A stretch of 64,000 nt of DNA from Lachnospiraceae bacterium (GCA_017552985.1 JAFZNO010000032.1:1-64000), one strand, 5' to 3'; positions 1-12,009 are shown, numbered from the stretch's first letter. Program-made: numbers and translations. Notes: generated by a model not told the origin, from the sequence alone.

Positions 1-120
1 CCCTTCTGGTAACAAATAATAGCTTAATATTGTTACTCCAAAGAATACTAATAAGAATATTATTGTTAAAGTAATTATTCTTTCAAATAACTTATCTGAT
101 GTTAATTTTTCTCTTATCAT
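1..120 (-). CDS. N-terminus of an AT-rich membrane protein (cut by window edge)
   Basis: The first 40 codons of a minus-strand gene are visible. The ATG (118-120) follows an AGAGGG-like ribosome site at about 5-8 bases. The protein starts MIREKLTSDKLFERI and runs into a hydrophobic segment (about residues 15-37), so it is probably an inner-membrane protein anchored near its N-terminus. The codons are almost all A/T-ending (ATA, TTA, AGA), unlike the rest of the window, which suggests acquired DNA. The family cannot be named from 40 residues; a SpoIIM-like or ABC-permease-like protein would fit equally well. Confidence 0.6.
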   Translation of the reverse strand, partial: MIREKLTSDKLFERIITLTIIFLLVFFGVTILSYYLLPEG

Positions 121-205
121 AATACCCTCTTTTCTTCAAATTACTATTAATCTTTTCCGATTATTTCTTTATAGTGCCTCAAATGTATTCCAGTTTAATG
201 CAATG

Positions 206-453
206 TTAACTACTTAGCCACAAGTGACATGCAATGCCAGTATTACAGTCATTTGTTTTACTTCCAGGACGGATGAATGTTATAAACGATGCCAAAATGT
301 TTTTTTCGTATGTCCTCCGAGGAGCATTCCAAGTTTTTCGCAAAGCCGCTGGCTTGAGAGGTTGTAATCTTCCACGTATGCATATATGCGCCTGATGCCC
401 TTCACGTTAAAAAGATAATCAAAACATGCCCTTGCTGCAAATTTCAATTCCAT
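206..453 (-). pseudogene. GNAT (RimJ/RimL-type) acetyltransferase remnant, truncated and frameshifted
   Basis: Reading the minus strand from 453 gives the C-terminal half of a ribosomal-protein-type N-acetyltransferase: IRRIYAYVEDYNLSSQRLCE followed by KLGM is the classic acetyl-CoA-binding end of the GNAT fold. The N-terminal half is missing; the remnant begins 3 bases past the stop of the metalloprotease-like gene. The open frame ends at a TAA near 279, but restoring one base in the seven-T run at 300-306 (A7 on the coding strand) lets the frame continue to a stop at 206-208 with FITFIRPGSKTND, which resembles the usual GNAT tail. It is therefore read as a decayed gene. Confidence 0.6.
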
Positions 454-456
454 TAC

Positions 457-1455
457 TTAGAATTTCTGCATATCAATATGTTTCTCCATGTTATTCAAAA
501 GCTTCTTTTCCATTTTGGCGTCCCCAGGAGAGAGCCTTGACAGTAACTTCAGTAATGAGCCATATTCTTCATCCGCTTTTCTGACATCCCCGGTCATAAG
601 TTTATCGTATGCATATAGCACTCTTAAGCTTGAAGAAGAATACGCGCTGCTTTTTTTCAAGTATTCTTGTAATTCATCGTTAAAAATCTCGTCCGCTTCT
701 TCCCTAGGCGCTTTTCTCAAAATCATGCAGAAGAGCAGTTCCTTGCTTGCTTCTAAGCGGTAATATTTCATACTCTTTTCGTCATTCACCGCCGCCTGCC
801 GGAATAAAAGCTCCGCTTCTTCCAATTCGCCCTTATCCAAATGCCTGTAACCTTTCAGCATTTTCATGGTTGCTGCGTATTCACTTTCTTCATCATACTC
901 GAAAAAAGAGTCGGGCATTTCACCGAGAGACTGTTCAGGGTTCCCCGTAATCTGAAGGATCTGGTACATCGCTTTTCGGTCAGCCGGGTTTTTCAATGCC
1001 AGTTTCATATTGTAACCATCATTGGGGGTAATGATTTTAGCCGGCACCAAATTAATCAGTGCCATGCCTAATGAAATGGCAAAAAGCAGAATAAAAATCT
1101 CCCTGACATATATGTTAGTGCTCCATATGCAAAAGGGAAGCGCTACGACGGCCGTTAAAACGTTAAAGAAACCACCGCCTAAATGATATGGCAGCATCGG
1201 TGTCTTCTCCGGCTCGTCACTTATCGGCGGCAGCATTATACACTGCCCCAGCGTTCCAGGGATCTTTTCACGTGCCAGTACCCATTTACCATGTTTCTTA
1301 TATAGCTTCACGGATCCTATGCGAAAAGAAACCATTGTGTATCCAGTCAGCTTTCCCATGCATAAATGACCTGCCTCATGTAATATGGTACACAGAGCAT
1401 AACTACAGACAATTGCGCAAAAAATAATGAATGCCTCAATTAATTTTTCCATCAT
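457..1455 (-). CDS. M50-family (site-2 protease-like) membrane metalloprotease with C-terminal helical domain
   Basis: 332 residues. A hydrophobic N-terminal helix carries the zinc motif HEAGH (residues 26-30). A second membrane region ends in N135...P144-N145-D146-G147, which fits the N-x-x-P-x-DG third-ligand motif of M50 intramembrane proteases. Residues about 90-112 and 118-140 are further membrane segments. The C-terminal half (about 190-332) is soluble, charged and helical with TPR-like spacing, perhaps for substrate binding. A weak GGGAAA ribosome site precedes tandem ATG codons. The gene stands alone, flanked by a decayed acetyltransferase and a palindrome island. Protease function is inferred from motifs; substrate unknown. 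Confidence 0.72.
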   Translation of the reverse strand: MMEKLIEAFIIFCAIVCSYALCTILHEAGHLCMGKLTGYTMVSFRIGSVKLYKKHGKWVLAREKIPGTLGQCIMLPPISDEPEKTPMLPYHLGGGFFNVLTAVVALPFCIWSTNIYVREIFILLFAISLGMALINLVPAKIITPNDGYNMKLALKNPADRKAMYQILQITGNPEQSLGEMPDSFFEYDEESEYAATMKMLKGYRHLDKGELEEAELLFRQAAVNDEKSMKYYRLEASKELLFCMILRKAPREEADEIFNDELQEYLKKSSAYSSSSLRVLYAYDKLMTGDVRKADEEYGSLLKLLSRLSPGDAKMEKKLLNNMEKHIDMQKF

Positions 1456-1544
1456 TGTTTCCCATTTTTCATTTCAGTTTGACATTTCTTGGAACGAAGT
1501 ATTCCAGTTGAACTCAATGTTAACACTTAAGACCCCAACAAACT

Positions 1545-1740
1545 TGAAGTTGCGCGTTTCTACAAGCGGTGCGCAAACAGTCCGGAATGGACTGCTGGGA
1601 GCTTGCTCACAAGCAGACCCATTTCGGACTGTTTGCATAGCGCGCCAGCGCGTCATCCGACGAATGCGAAGCATTTGGCGGATGGCACCGCGTAGCGGAA
1701 TGCGGATGGCACCGCGCAGGCAAACCTCGATTTGCTTATT
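1545..1740. repeat. GC-rich mosaic of nested palindromes and a direct repeat
   Basis: A non-coding block visibly richer in GC than its flanks. It contains a perfect 12-bp inverted repeat (GCAAACAGTCCG at 1573-1584 and its complement at 1625-1636) enclosing smaller hairpins (GCTTG-CTCA-CAAGC, CTGCT/AGCAG). It also has AATGC/GCATT and GCAAA/TTTGC hairpins and a direct repeat GCGGATGGCACCGCG at 1678-1692 and 1702-1716 (24-bp period). This is the architecture of an interspersed mosaic or REP-type element. No transposase or open frame is associated. Confidence 0.65.
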
Positions 1741-1863
1741 TCATTATCCTGAAATATAATATGTCCATATTTTAACATAATTCTTGGCGAAATCAACTAA
1801 ATTACGTATAGTCAAAACAAGCCGAATAATGTTTCTACCATCATCCGGCCCGTTAATTATCTT

Positions 1864-1892
1864 ATGATATCTCGTTTACGGAAAGATATCAT
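1864..1892. repeat. 9-bp inverted repeat downstream of small lipoprotein gene
   Basis: ATGATATCT at 1864-1872 and AGATATCAT at 1884-1892 are perfect complements separated by 11 bases, 20 bases past the lipoprotein stop. On the minus transcript it would form an A/U-rich hairpin, but no U-run follows, so it is at best a weak terminator. The remaining sequence from 1740 to 1912 is AT-rich and shows no coding frame. Confidence 0.4.
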
Positions 1893-1912
1893 ACACTCAC
1901 TTATCATATTTG

Positions 1913-2392
1913 TTATTTTCCCAATCTAATACCCTTTCTACGTAGTATCTCTTTCTGCTTGTCCTCATCATCTATATCTATACTGAGAAACTCATTAAAC
2001 TCTTCTTCCGTAAACTGTTTACCTGTATAAATTTCATTACTTGCACCTGACGGACTCCACGTGGGGTTCTCCATCTCGCCCTCCGCATAGATTTTCCCGT
2101 CTGAATCTATGTAAACGTAATCACTACCCATAGCCCAATAATAAGTGCGACTCCATACTATGTTTATGGTTTCATCCGTAGACACGTCATCCGCATTTGA
2201 ATTTAACTCCGATACTTCAGACGAAGATTCCCGTATTTCTGAAACCTCCCGTTCTTCGGTTACGTTCTTTTCAACAATCTGTTCCAATCCGTTTACGCCT
2301 GATGAAACAGCTCCTCCGGTGTTTTCAGTTCCACATCCTGAAAACGCCACAACCAAAGCACAAGCTACCATTGCAAATACAGCTTTTTTCAT
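1913..2392 (-). CDS. small secreted lipoprotein, function unknown
   Basis: 159 residues from an ATG preceded by GGAGG at 7 bases; a longer frame upstream exists but lacks a ribosome site. MKKAVFAMVACALVVAFSGC is a textbook lipoprotein signal with lipobox cysteine at residue 20. The signal is followed by a Ser/Glu/Val-rich linker (about 25-75) and a small domain with an aromatic stretch (WSRTYYWAMGSDYVY) and alternating polar residues. Expected on the outer face of the membrane. No family is recognised. It has no operon partner: a hairpin lies downstream and remnant sequences upstream. Confidence 0.7.
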   Translation of the reverse strand: MKKAVFAMVACALVVAFSGCGTENTGGAVSSGVNGLEQIVEKNVTEEREVSEIRESSSEVSELNSNADDVSTDETINIVWSRTYYWAMGSDYVYIDSDGKIYAEGEMENPTWSPSGASNEIYTGKQFTEEEFNEFLSIDIDDEDKQKEILRRKGIRLGK

Positions 2393-2588
2393 AATTCCGT
2401 CCTCCTTTGTCGGTGTTCTATCCATACAGACGGAAAATGACTAAAAAAGTTTCAATCAATCCTTATCCAGATAAAATCCACACCGACAAATGGCAATATG
2501 TAATCGTCTATAAAACCATTTCTCATGAAACCTCCATCACTTCATACAGCCCCCTCCTTACTCGCCCTTCTTCCCGTTCTGTATGTCT

Positions 2589-2729
2589 TTAATTATTTTG
2601 TCCTGCTTCTTTGCGAAGGTAACTTTTCAACACCATAATCAACTTCTTGCCATCCTTAACTGTGTAAATACCAAATCTTTTTCCAGGATCAAAAACAAGT
2701 ATCCGGGTATTGTTCGCATAAAAATCCAT
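2589..2729 (-). pseudogene. 46-codon reading frame, probable gene remnant
   Basis: The minus strand from ATG 2727-2729 encodes a 46-residue peptide (MDFYANNTRILVFDPGKRFG, then a lysine-rich end and stop). Its composition looks protein-like (alternating hydrophobic and charged residues, GIYTVKDGKKL), but there is no ribosome site and it overlaps the end of the neighbouring remnant in another frame. The two may be frameshifted parts of one former gene. No family recognised. The gap 2393-2588 otherwise holds only the lipoprotein leader and no clear signal. Confidence 0.3.
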
Positions 2730-2922
2730 GTAGCATTTCGCATTCAGATCGAAGTTTGTTATCATTTAACCGCCTACATATATCTTGGAGAATCTCCTTT
2801 GCTTCCTGCAAATGTGCCATGTTCGGTTTTTCGTCCCAAATTCCGTAACACAGTGCCTTGGCTAATGAAAGACCGATATGCATGTCATCCCGAAATTCAG
2901 CATAATAGCCTTCCTTCAACAA
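2689..2922 (-). pseudogene. 77-codon helical reading frame, probable gene remnant
   Basis: An open minus-strand frame whose peptide (LAKALCYGIWDEKPNMAHLQ near the middle) looks like a real helical protein. It lacks an ATG and a ribosome site, and a TAG lies only a few codons upstream of its TTG. It ends in a frame different from the overlapping 46-codon frame. It is most likely the middle of a decayed gene next to the tRNA. Function unknown. Confidence 0.3.
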
Positions 2923-2975
2923 ATCAATGACATTTCCAACCTAAATATCCGTTGATGTCAAATTGATGTCAGAAC

Positions 2976-3020
2976 AACAAAAAAGAGGTTTCAGAAAGTT
3001 CTCCACTTTCTGAAACCCCT
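2976..3020 (-). terminator. Rho-independent terminator after tRNA-Leu
   Basis: On the minus strand a near-perfect 14-bp stem (GGTTTCAGAAAGT pairing with ACTTTCTGAAACC) with a GGAGA loop is followed directly by six T residues. It begins about 10 bases after the tRNA 3' end. Confidence 0.9.
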
Positions 3021-3031
3021 AATTTATAAGC

Positions 3032-3115
3032 TGCGGAAGATGGGACTTGAACCCACACGGTGTAACCACCACAAGATCCTTAGTCTTGCTCGTCTGCCAG
3101 TTCCGACACTTCCGC
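3032..3115 (-). tRNA. tRNA-Leu, anticodon AAG
   Basis: The minus strand folds as a class II tRNA. The acceptor GCGGAAG pairs with CTTCCGC plus discriminator A. The D arm contains GGAACTGGCAGA, and the anticodon stem CAAGA/TCTTG has the loop CTAAGGA. There is a long variable arm (GGTG/CACC) and a T loop TTCAAGT. The long variable arm and discriminator A identify leucine. The loop places A at position 34, giving AAG for CUU-type codons. The 3' CCA is not encoded. A terminator follows. Confidence 0.93.
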
Positions 3116-3198
3116 TCAGCGCACCGCGCAAATAGTATATTATCATCTTAAGTGCCGAATGTCAACACCTAAAACAACTTTTTTTGAAGCTTTTTTTC

Positions 3199-4989
3199 TT
3201 AGAACTCAAACGCCTCCAAAAGCCCCTCCAAACCGCCTTCTTTGTAGATTTTCTTGTAGTAGTTTACTTCGTCGGCGATCATCTCGTCAATGACGCGCAT
3301 TCCAAGGAGTTCCACGGGCGCCTGATCATCCGTCATCACGTGGTAATTTGCGTCCGCTACCCCCGCGGAAGACGTGGGCACGGCCTTTTTGTAGGGTATT
3401 AATTGCTCCGTCACGACTTGCATCATGTATTTCAGTTCGTCGTTATCTTCCTTCGCAATGTTACTGGCCATAACGTCAAGCATTTCCGGATTCTCGGAAG
3501 CAAAAAACTCGCGGTTGGAAGTTCCCCGTACGTTCACCTGGTAGCAGTTTGGGAAAACGGTACTGATGGTCTGGGATAGATAATGGGTGATGCCCTCATC
3601 GTCGTTCTCGCCGCGCATGTTCATGTTGACCACCATTACGCCGCCGGGATTCAGATGATCCTTCACAAGCGTGAAAAACTCCACGGAAGACATTTGAAAC
3701 GGAATGGTGATGTCCTGATAGGCATCGACCATGATCACGTCGTATTTGCGGTCTATGGCGTTCAGGAAGGCCCTTCCGTCATAGGTATGGACCGGAATCT
3801 CTTCCGACAGGTGAAAGTACTCTCTCGCCAGCTTCGTGATGTCCTCGTCGATTTCCACGCCCTCCACGCTGATGCCGTCGAAGAAACGATTACACTGCGT
3901 CGCGTAGGTACCGGTTCCCATGCCAAGGATCAGCATGTCCATGCTCTCCTTTTCCATGATTCCCGCCATGTAAGGCGCTGCCATGGCATAATCGTAATAC
4001 ATGCCCGTCAACTTTCCGTCCTTCTCATATACGGACTGTACGCCAAAAAGAACGTTGGTGGACAGATAGGTTCTCTTTTCGTCCTCCCGGACCTGAAGGT
4101 AATTATATACGGATTCGCCCTCATAGGTCAGATTGGACTCCCAAAAGGCAAAGCTGTCGGACTTTCCGGTGAAGCAGGCAACGATAAAGATAATGACCCC
4201 TGCAGTCACTTTCACCGCATTCTTTTTATCAGCCTTCTTTCCCTCTGCCACATCTTTTTCCTCAGACTCTTTAGCTTCTCCCGTACCCGGCTCCTTACCG
4301 CTCACGAAATACAACACCGAAAGAGCCAGCAGGATTCCCGCAAAGATCAGGAAGGTGATGGACGTTCCAACGGCCGGAATGGTCAAAAAGGTGGGCACAA
4401 AGGTTCCAATGATGCTTCCTATGGTGTTAAACGCATTCAGCGTACCAACGGTTTTTCCGCTGTCGCCGAGATCGTCGATCGTAAACTTCACCAGCGACGG
4501 CGTCACGGTTCCAAGCAGAAACAGCGGGAACACAAAGACTACCATACAGGCGGCGAAGGCTGCCCAGATCAGGAACATGTGGTTGACCGAAAAGATCATC
4601 ACGGCAGAGATGCCAATGATGATATATTTTCCCAGCACGGGAATCAGCGCGATCCAAATGGCTGCCAGAATGATCCGACCGTAGAGTCTGTCAGGATCAG
4701 GGCGCTTATCCGCAGTGCGTCCTCCATATATGTTTCCCAGTGCCATGGCGATCATGATCGTTCCGATGATAATCGTCCAGACAATCTGTGAGGAACTAAA
4801 ATAGGGGGCAAGCAACCTGCTTGCCCCTAATTCCACCGCCATGACCGACATGCCGGCAAAGAACTCCGTCAAATACAAATAAGTCTTATTTCCTAAAATC
4901 TTTCTCTTTCCACTGCGCATGATACGTCGTACACTCCTGCCTACTGTGTTATGCCTGCTTGTTCCCATATTCCGTGCAGCCTGCCGCAT
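3199..4989 (-). CDS. membrane-anchored spermidine synthase-like protein (MFS-like N-terminus fused to SpeE-type domain)
   Basis: 596 residues. About seven to eight membrane segments lie between residues 35 and 275, with a charged loop near 235-260. A Rossmann methyltransferase-like domain of the polyamine synthase family follows: the nucleotide-binding glycine motif LILGMGTGTY (353-362), an acidic ribose ligand EID (379-381), YDGRAF (403-408) and VDAY (421-424), the position of the catalytic Asp of aminopropyltransferases. The fusion is known in bacteria but its product is rarely proved. The start is uncertain: ATG at 4989 lacks a clear ribosome site, and ATG at 4920 has AGGAG 13 bases upstream. 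It is the last gene of the pepF-lacZ operon, 10 bases after lacZ. Confidence 0.75.
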   Translation of the reverse strand: MRQAARNMGTSRHNTVGRSVRRIMRSGKRKILGNKTYLYLTEFFAGMSVMAVELGASRLLAPYFSSSQIVWTIIIGTIMIAMALGNIYGGRTADKRPDPDRLYGRIILAAIWIALIPVLGKYIIIGISAVMIFSVNHMFLIWAAFAACMVVFVFPLFLLGTVTPSLVKFTIDDLGDSGKTVGTLNAFNTIGSIIGTFVPTFLTIPAVGTSITFLIFAGILLALSVLYFVSGKEPGTGEAKESEEKDVAEGKKADKKNAVKVTAGVIIFIVACFTGKSDSFAFWESNLTYEGESVYNYLQVREDEKRTYLSTNVLFGVQSVYEKDGKLTGMYYDYAMAAPYMAGIMEKESMDMLILGMGTGTYATQCNRFFDGISVEGVEIDEDITKLAREYFHLSEEIPVHTYDGRAFLNAIDRKYDVIMVDAYQDITIPFQMSSVEFFTLVKDHLNPGGVMVVNMNMRGENDDEGITHYLSQTISTVFPNCYQVNVRGTSNREFFASENPEMLDVMASNIAKEDNDELKYMMQVVTEQLIPYKKAVPTSSAGVADANYHVMTDDQAPVELLGMRVIDEMIADEVNYYKKIYKEGGLEGLLEAFEF

Positions 4990-4999
4990 CCCCGTGATT

Positions 5000-9185
<4,186 letters not shown>

Positions 9186-9201
9186 GTTTTAACTCCGGTC
9201 C

Positions 9202-9852
9202 TTACAGTTTATCAACGGTCAGAAATGGCGTGAAATCCTCCGTATCGGATCCAATCTTTCCGCCAAACGTCTTAAGGAGGACGTCCATTACTTTCCGCAC
9301 CGTCTCCGCATCCGTCGACTCATAATCGCAGGAAATAACCTGCTTTACGCGAAGGTCATTTAACGTCTTCTCGTCTTCCTTCTCAAGACTTTCGCGAATG
9401 TCCTCAAAAGTAATCACGCCGTCCTTGGTCGTGATCTCCAAGACACATTCATCTTCCCAGACCTCAATGGCTTTCCTGTCCAGAAAATCCAAAGCTTTCG
9501 CGAGGTTTTTCGCAGTCGTCTTCTTCGGAAGAAGATACAGGAAATCACGGAATTCCTTGACGGGTTTCTTGGGTGCGGAAGCGTCAGACTTCGCGGCAGT
9601 CTTTCCCTTGCCGCTCGCGCCCGCTTTCCCGTTCGCCGCCTTATTCGCATACATCTTTTCCCAAGGCTTGTTATTCGAAGCATTCTTCTTCGATGCGGCA
9701 TTGCCAGGTTTCTTAGGAGCCGCAGAAGCATTCTCTTTCTTTGGCGCAGCCTTACCGGCCGCGGCAGTCGTCTTCTTCGGTGCTTCCTTACCGTCTGCGG
9801 TGCCAACCTTCTTCTTTACCTTCATGTCCGCGATATTCTTACGCTCTGCCAT
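9202..9852 (-). CDS. protein with basic Ala/Lys/Pro-rich tail and small C-terminal domain
   Basis: 216 residues. Residues 1-100 are low complexity, made of Ala, Lys, Pro, Gly and Asn with repeated APKK and AAPKK motifs, reminiscent of histone H1-like or ribosome-associated tails. From FRDFLYLLPKKTTAKNLAKA to the end is a compact acidic domain of about 110 residues with predicted alpha/beta structure (VLEITTKDGVITFEDIRESL). A GAGGA ribosome site precedes the ATG. It lies 16 bases after pepF. The tail could bind nucleic acid; this is inference from charge only. No family recognised. Confidence 0.72.
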   Translation of the reverse strand: MAERKNIADMKVKKKVGTADGKEAPKKTTAAAGKAAPKKENASAAPKKPGNAASKKNASNNKPWEKMYANKAANGKAGASGKGKTAAKSDASAPKKPVKEFRDFLYLLPKKTTAKNLAKALDFLDRKAIEVWEDECVLEITTKDGVITFEDIRESLEKEDEKTLNDLRVKQVISCDYESTDAETVRKVMDVLLKTFGGKIGSDTEDFTPFLTVDKL

Positions 9853-9868
9853 ATTCTTTCCTCGTTTC

Positions 9869-11668
9869 TTATCCTACCAACTTTTCCATTTCATCAAGGA
9901 TTTCTTCAAACGCCTTCATGGCTGCTTCAATGGGAGCTGCCGTCTCCATGTTCACGCCCGCGATCTTAAGAAGCTCTACTGGAGACTTGGTGCAGCCGCC
10001 GGAGAGGAATTTCTTGTACCGTTCAACGGCTGGCGCGCCCTCGTTCAAAATACTCTTCGCGATCGCAACGGACGCGGAGAAGGAAGTCGCATACTGGTAA
10101 ACATAGAAGTTGTAGTAAAAATGCGGGATTCTTGCCCACTCATATGCGATCTGGTCATCCGAGATCATGTCGGGACCATAGTACTTCTTGTTCAGTTCCA
10201 GATACATGGCGTTTAAGTTTTCAGCGTTTAGGCTCTCGCCAGACTCGCAGAGGGCATTGCTGCGCATCTCAAACTCTGCAAACTGGGTCTGGCGGAACAC
10301 GGTTCCCTTAAAGCTGTCAAGATAGTGGTTCAGGAGATATGCCCTCTCCTTCTTGTCCTCCGTGTTCTTCAGGAGATACTCCATGAGCAGGATCTCGTTC
10401 GTCGTGGAAGCAACCTCCGCAACAAAGATCTTGTAATTGGCATAGATAAACGGCTGATTCTCGTTGGAGTAGCAGCTGTGGAGCGCGTGGCCCATCTCGT
10501 GAGCCAGAGTAAACATATTGTCCAGCGTTCCATTGTAATTGAGAAGAACGTAAGGGTGGGTTCCGTAAGCGCCGGCTGAATATGCCCCGCTTCTCTTTCC
10601 CTCGTTCTCATATACGTCGATCCAACGGTTTGCAAAACCCTCGCGAAGCTTTGCCAGATAATCCTCGCCGAGAGGGGCCAGGGCCTTCAGCACGGTGGCC
10701 TTTGCGTCGTCATAGGAAATCTCCTTTGCAACGCCTTCGATCATGGGTGCGTAAACGTCATACATGTGAAGCTCGTCCACGCCAAGACACTTCTTGCGAA
10801 GGCGTACGTAACGATGCAACAGCTCTACGTTTGCGTCGATGGTATCCACCAGGTTCTTGTATACTTCTGGCGATACGTTATTGTGATCCACTGCTGCTTC
10901 CAGCGTGGAATTGTATTTTCTAGCCTGCGCGTTGAAGATCAGCGTCTTCACTTGGCCGTTGTAAAGGCTTGCAAGCGTATTGTTATACTGCTTATATACG
11001 GAATACATCTTTTCGAAGGCATCCTTCCGGACGTTCCTGTCAGGGCATTCCATCAGTGCGCCGTAGGAGCCATGGGAAAGGCGAACGGATTCTCCCTTCT
11101 CGTTTGTCACCTCAGGAAACTGGAAATCTGCATTGTTGAGGATTGAGAACGTATCGGAAGCCACCTGGCTCATCTCCGTCGTCATTGCCATCAGCTTTTC
11201 CATCTCTGCGGAAAGCACGTGTGCCTTCATGCGGCGGATCTCATCGATATAGCCGCGATATAATTCCAGGCCGGGTTCGGCCTTGTAAAATCCTTCCAGT
11301 ATTTCATCATCCATTGCAAGAAGCTCTGGCTCCAAGAATGCCATCATGCCCGCGCCCTGCGCGTAAAGGTTCATCACCTTTGCAGACATTGCCTGGTGCT
11401 TCGTATTCTTTTGATCCTGATCAAACAGTCTCTCGGCATAGTTATATGCAAGATCCAGCTTCTCACCATACTTTGCGCTCCACTCCAGCGCCTTTAAGAG
11501 ATTGTCCGTGCTCTCCGCAAGCTTTCCTTCCAGGCTTGCGATCTTACCGGTCAACTCCGTCAATTCTTTTAAGTCATTCTCCCAATCTTCCGCGGTGGCG
11601 TACATGTCTTCAACCTTCCACGTATCCTCCACCCGCACGTCTTCTCTCTTCAACAATTCCTTAGCCAC
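9869..11668 (-). CDS. pepF: oligoendopeptidase F (M3B metallopeptidase)
   Basis: 599 residues from a GTG with AAAGGA 8 bases upstream; a TTG 7 codons earlier is less likely. The zinc motif HEMGHALHS is at about residue 389 and is followed by the conserved third-ligand region (VAEVASTTNE). The long helical N-terminal part is typical of PepF, which is about 600 residues. It cleaves short peptides in the cytosol and fits with the oligopeptide importer elsewhere in the window. It is the second gene of an operon with a strong promoter at 11979-12007. Confidence 0.93.
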   Translation of the reverse strand: MAKELLKREDVRVEDTWKVEDMYATAEDWENDLKELTELTGKIASLEGKLAESTDNLLKALEWSAKYGEKLDLAYNYAERLFDQDQKNTKHQAMSAKVMNLYAQGAGMMAFLEPELLAMDDEILEGFYKAEPGLELYRGYIDEIRRMKAHVLSAEMEKLMAMTTEMSQVASDTFSILNNADFQFPEVTNEKGESVRLSHGSYGALMECPDRNVRKDAFEKMYSVYKQYNNTLASLYNGQVKTLIFNAQARKYNSTLEAAVDHNNVSPEVYKNLVDTIDANVELLHRYVRLRKKCLGVDELHMYDVYAPMIEGVAKEISYDDAKATVLKALAPLGEDYLAKLREGFANRWIDVYENEGKRSGAYSAGAYGTHPYVLLNYNGTLDNMFTLAHEMGHALHSCYSNENQPFIYANYKIFVAEVASTTNEILLMEYLLKNTEDKKERAYLLNHYLDSFKGTVFRQTQFAEFEMRSNALCESGESLNAENLNAMYLELNKKYYGPDMISDDQIAYEWARIPHFYYNFYVYQYATSFSASVAIAKSILNEGAPAVERYKKFLSGGCTKSPVELLKIAGVNMETAAPIEAAMKAFEEILDEMEKLVG

Positions 11669-11697
11669 GTTTTTATTTCCTTTCGACAATATCCAAA

Positions 11698-11931
11698 TTA
11701 ATTCTGGCCACCCAGTCCGCCCAACGTCTTCAGCAGTTCAAGATCACTTGCCTGAATCTTCAGGCTCGTCTCGATGCGCTCGTTTTCCGGCGTGGTCACT
11801 ATGATCTCAATGACGGAATCCTCCTTTAACCCCTTCTCGTGAACCGCCTGACAAAAAGCGGGAAACTTAGGGTGATTTGCCTTAAATGTATTCCAGGCAC
11901 CGACGAATTTCATCATAATTCCAAAATCCAT
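11698..11931 (-). CDS. small protein of unknown function heading the pepF operon
   Basis: 77 residues, starting at an ATG behind GGAAGAGG. It begins with a helix (MDFGIMMKFVGAWNTFKANH) and then a beta-rich part containing VIEIIVTTPENERIETSLKI, ending LGGLGGQN. No signal peptide or membrane segment. It stands first after a consensus promoter and 29 bases before the pepF GTG, so it is probably well expressed. No family recognised with certainty. Confidence 0.75.
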   Translation of the reverse strand: MDFGIMMKFVGAWNTFKANHPKFPAFCQAVHEKGLKEDSVIEIIVTTPENERIETSLKIQASDLELLKTLGGLGGQN

Positions 11932-11978
11932 TGTTCCTCTTCCTCCATAGTTATCTCAGGATACACTACAACAATCCT

Positions 11979-12007
11979 ATTATACTCGCTTTCTCCTTAT
12001 ATTTCAA
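11979..12007 (-). promoter_or_regulatory. sigma-A promoter of the pepF-lacZ operon
   Basis: On the minus strand TTGAAA (12002-12007) and TATAAT (11979-11984) are 17 bases apart. It lies about 48 bases before the first start codon and just after a terminator, so it is likely the main promoter for the six genes down to 3199. Confidence 0.8.
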
Positions 12008-12009
12008 CT

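Noticed and set aside
1545-1740. Integron attC site or insertion sequence
   Set aside because: No integrase or transposase gene, no conserved attC core sites, only nested hairpins.
3583-4791. Long plus-strand open frame (about 400 codons) opposite the SpeE-like gene
   Set aside because: No ribosome site, His/Arg/Asp-rich nonsense composition, and it mirrors a gene with clear motifs on the other strand.
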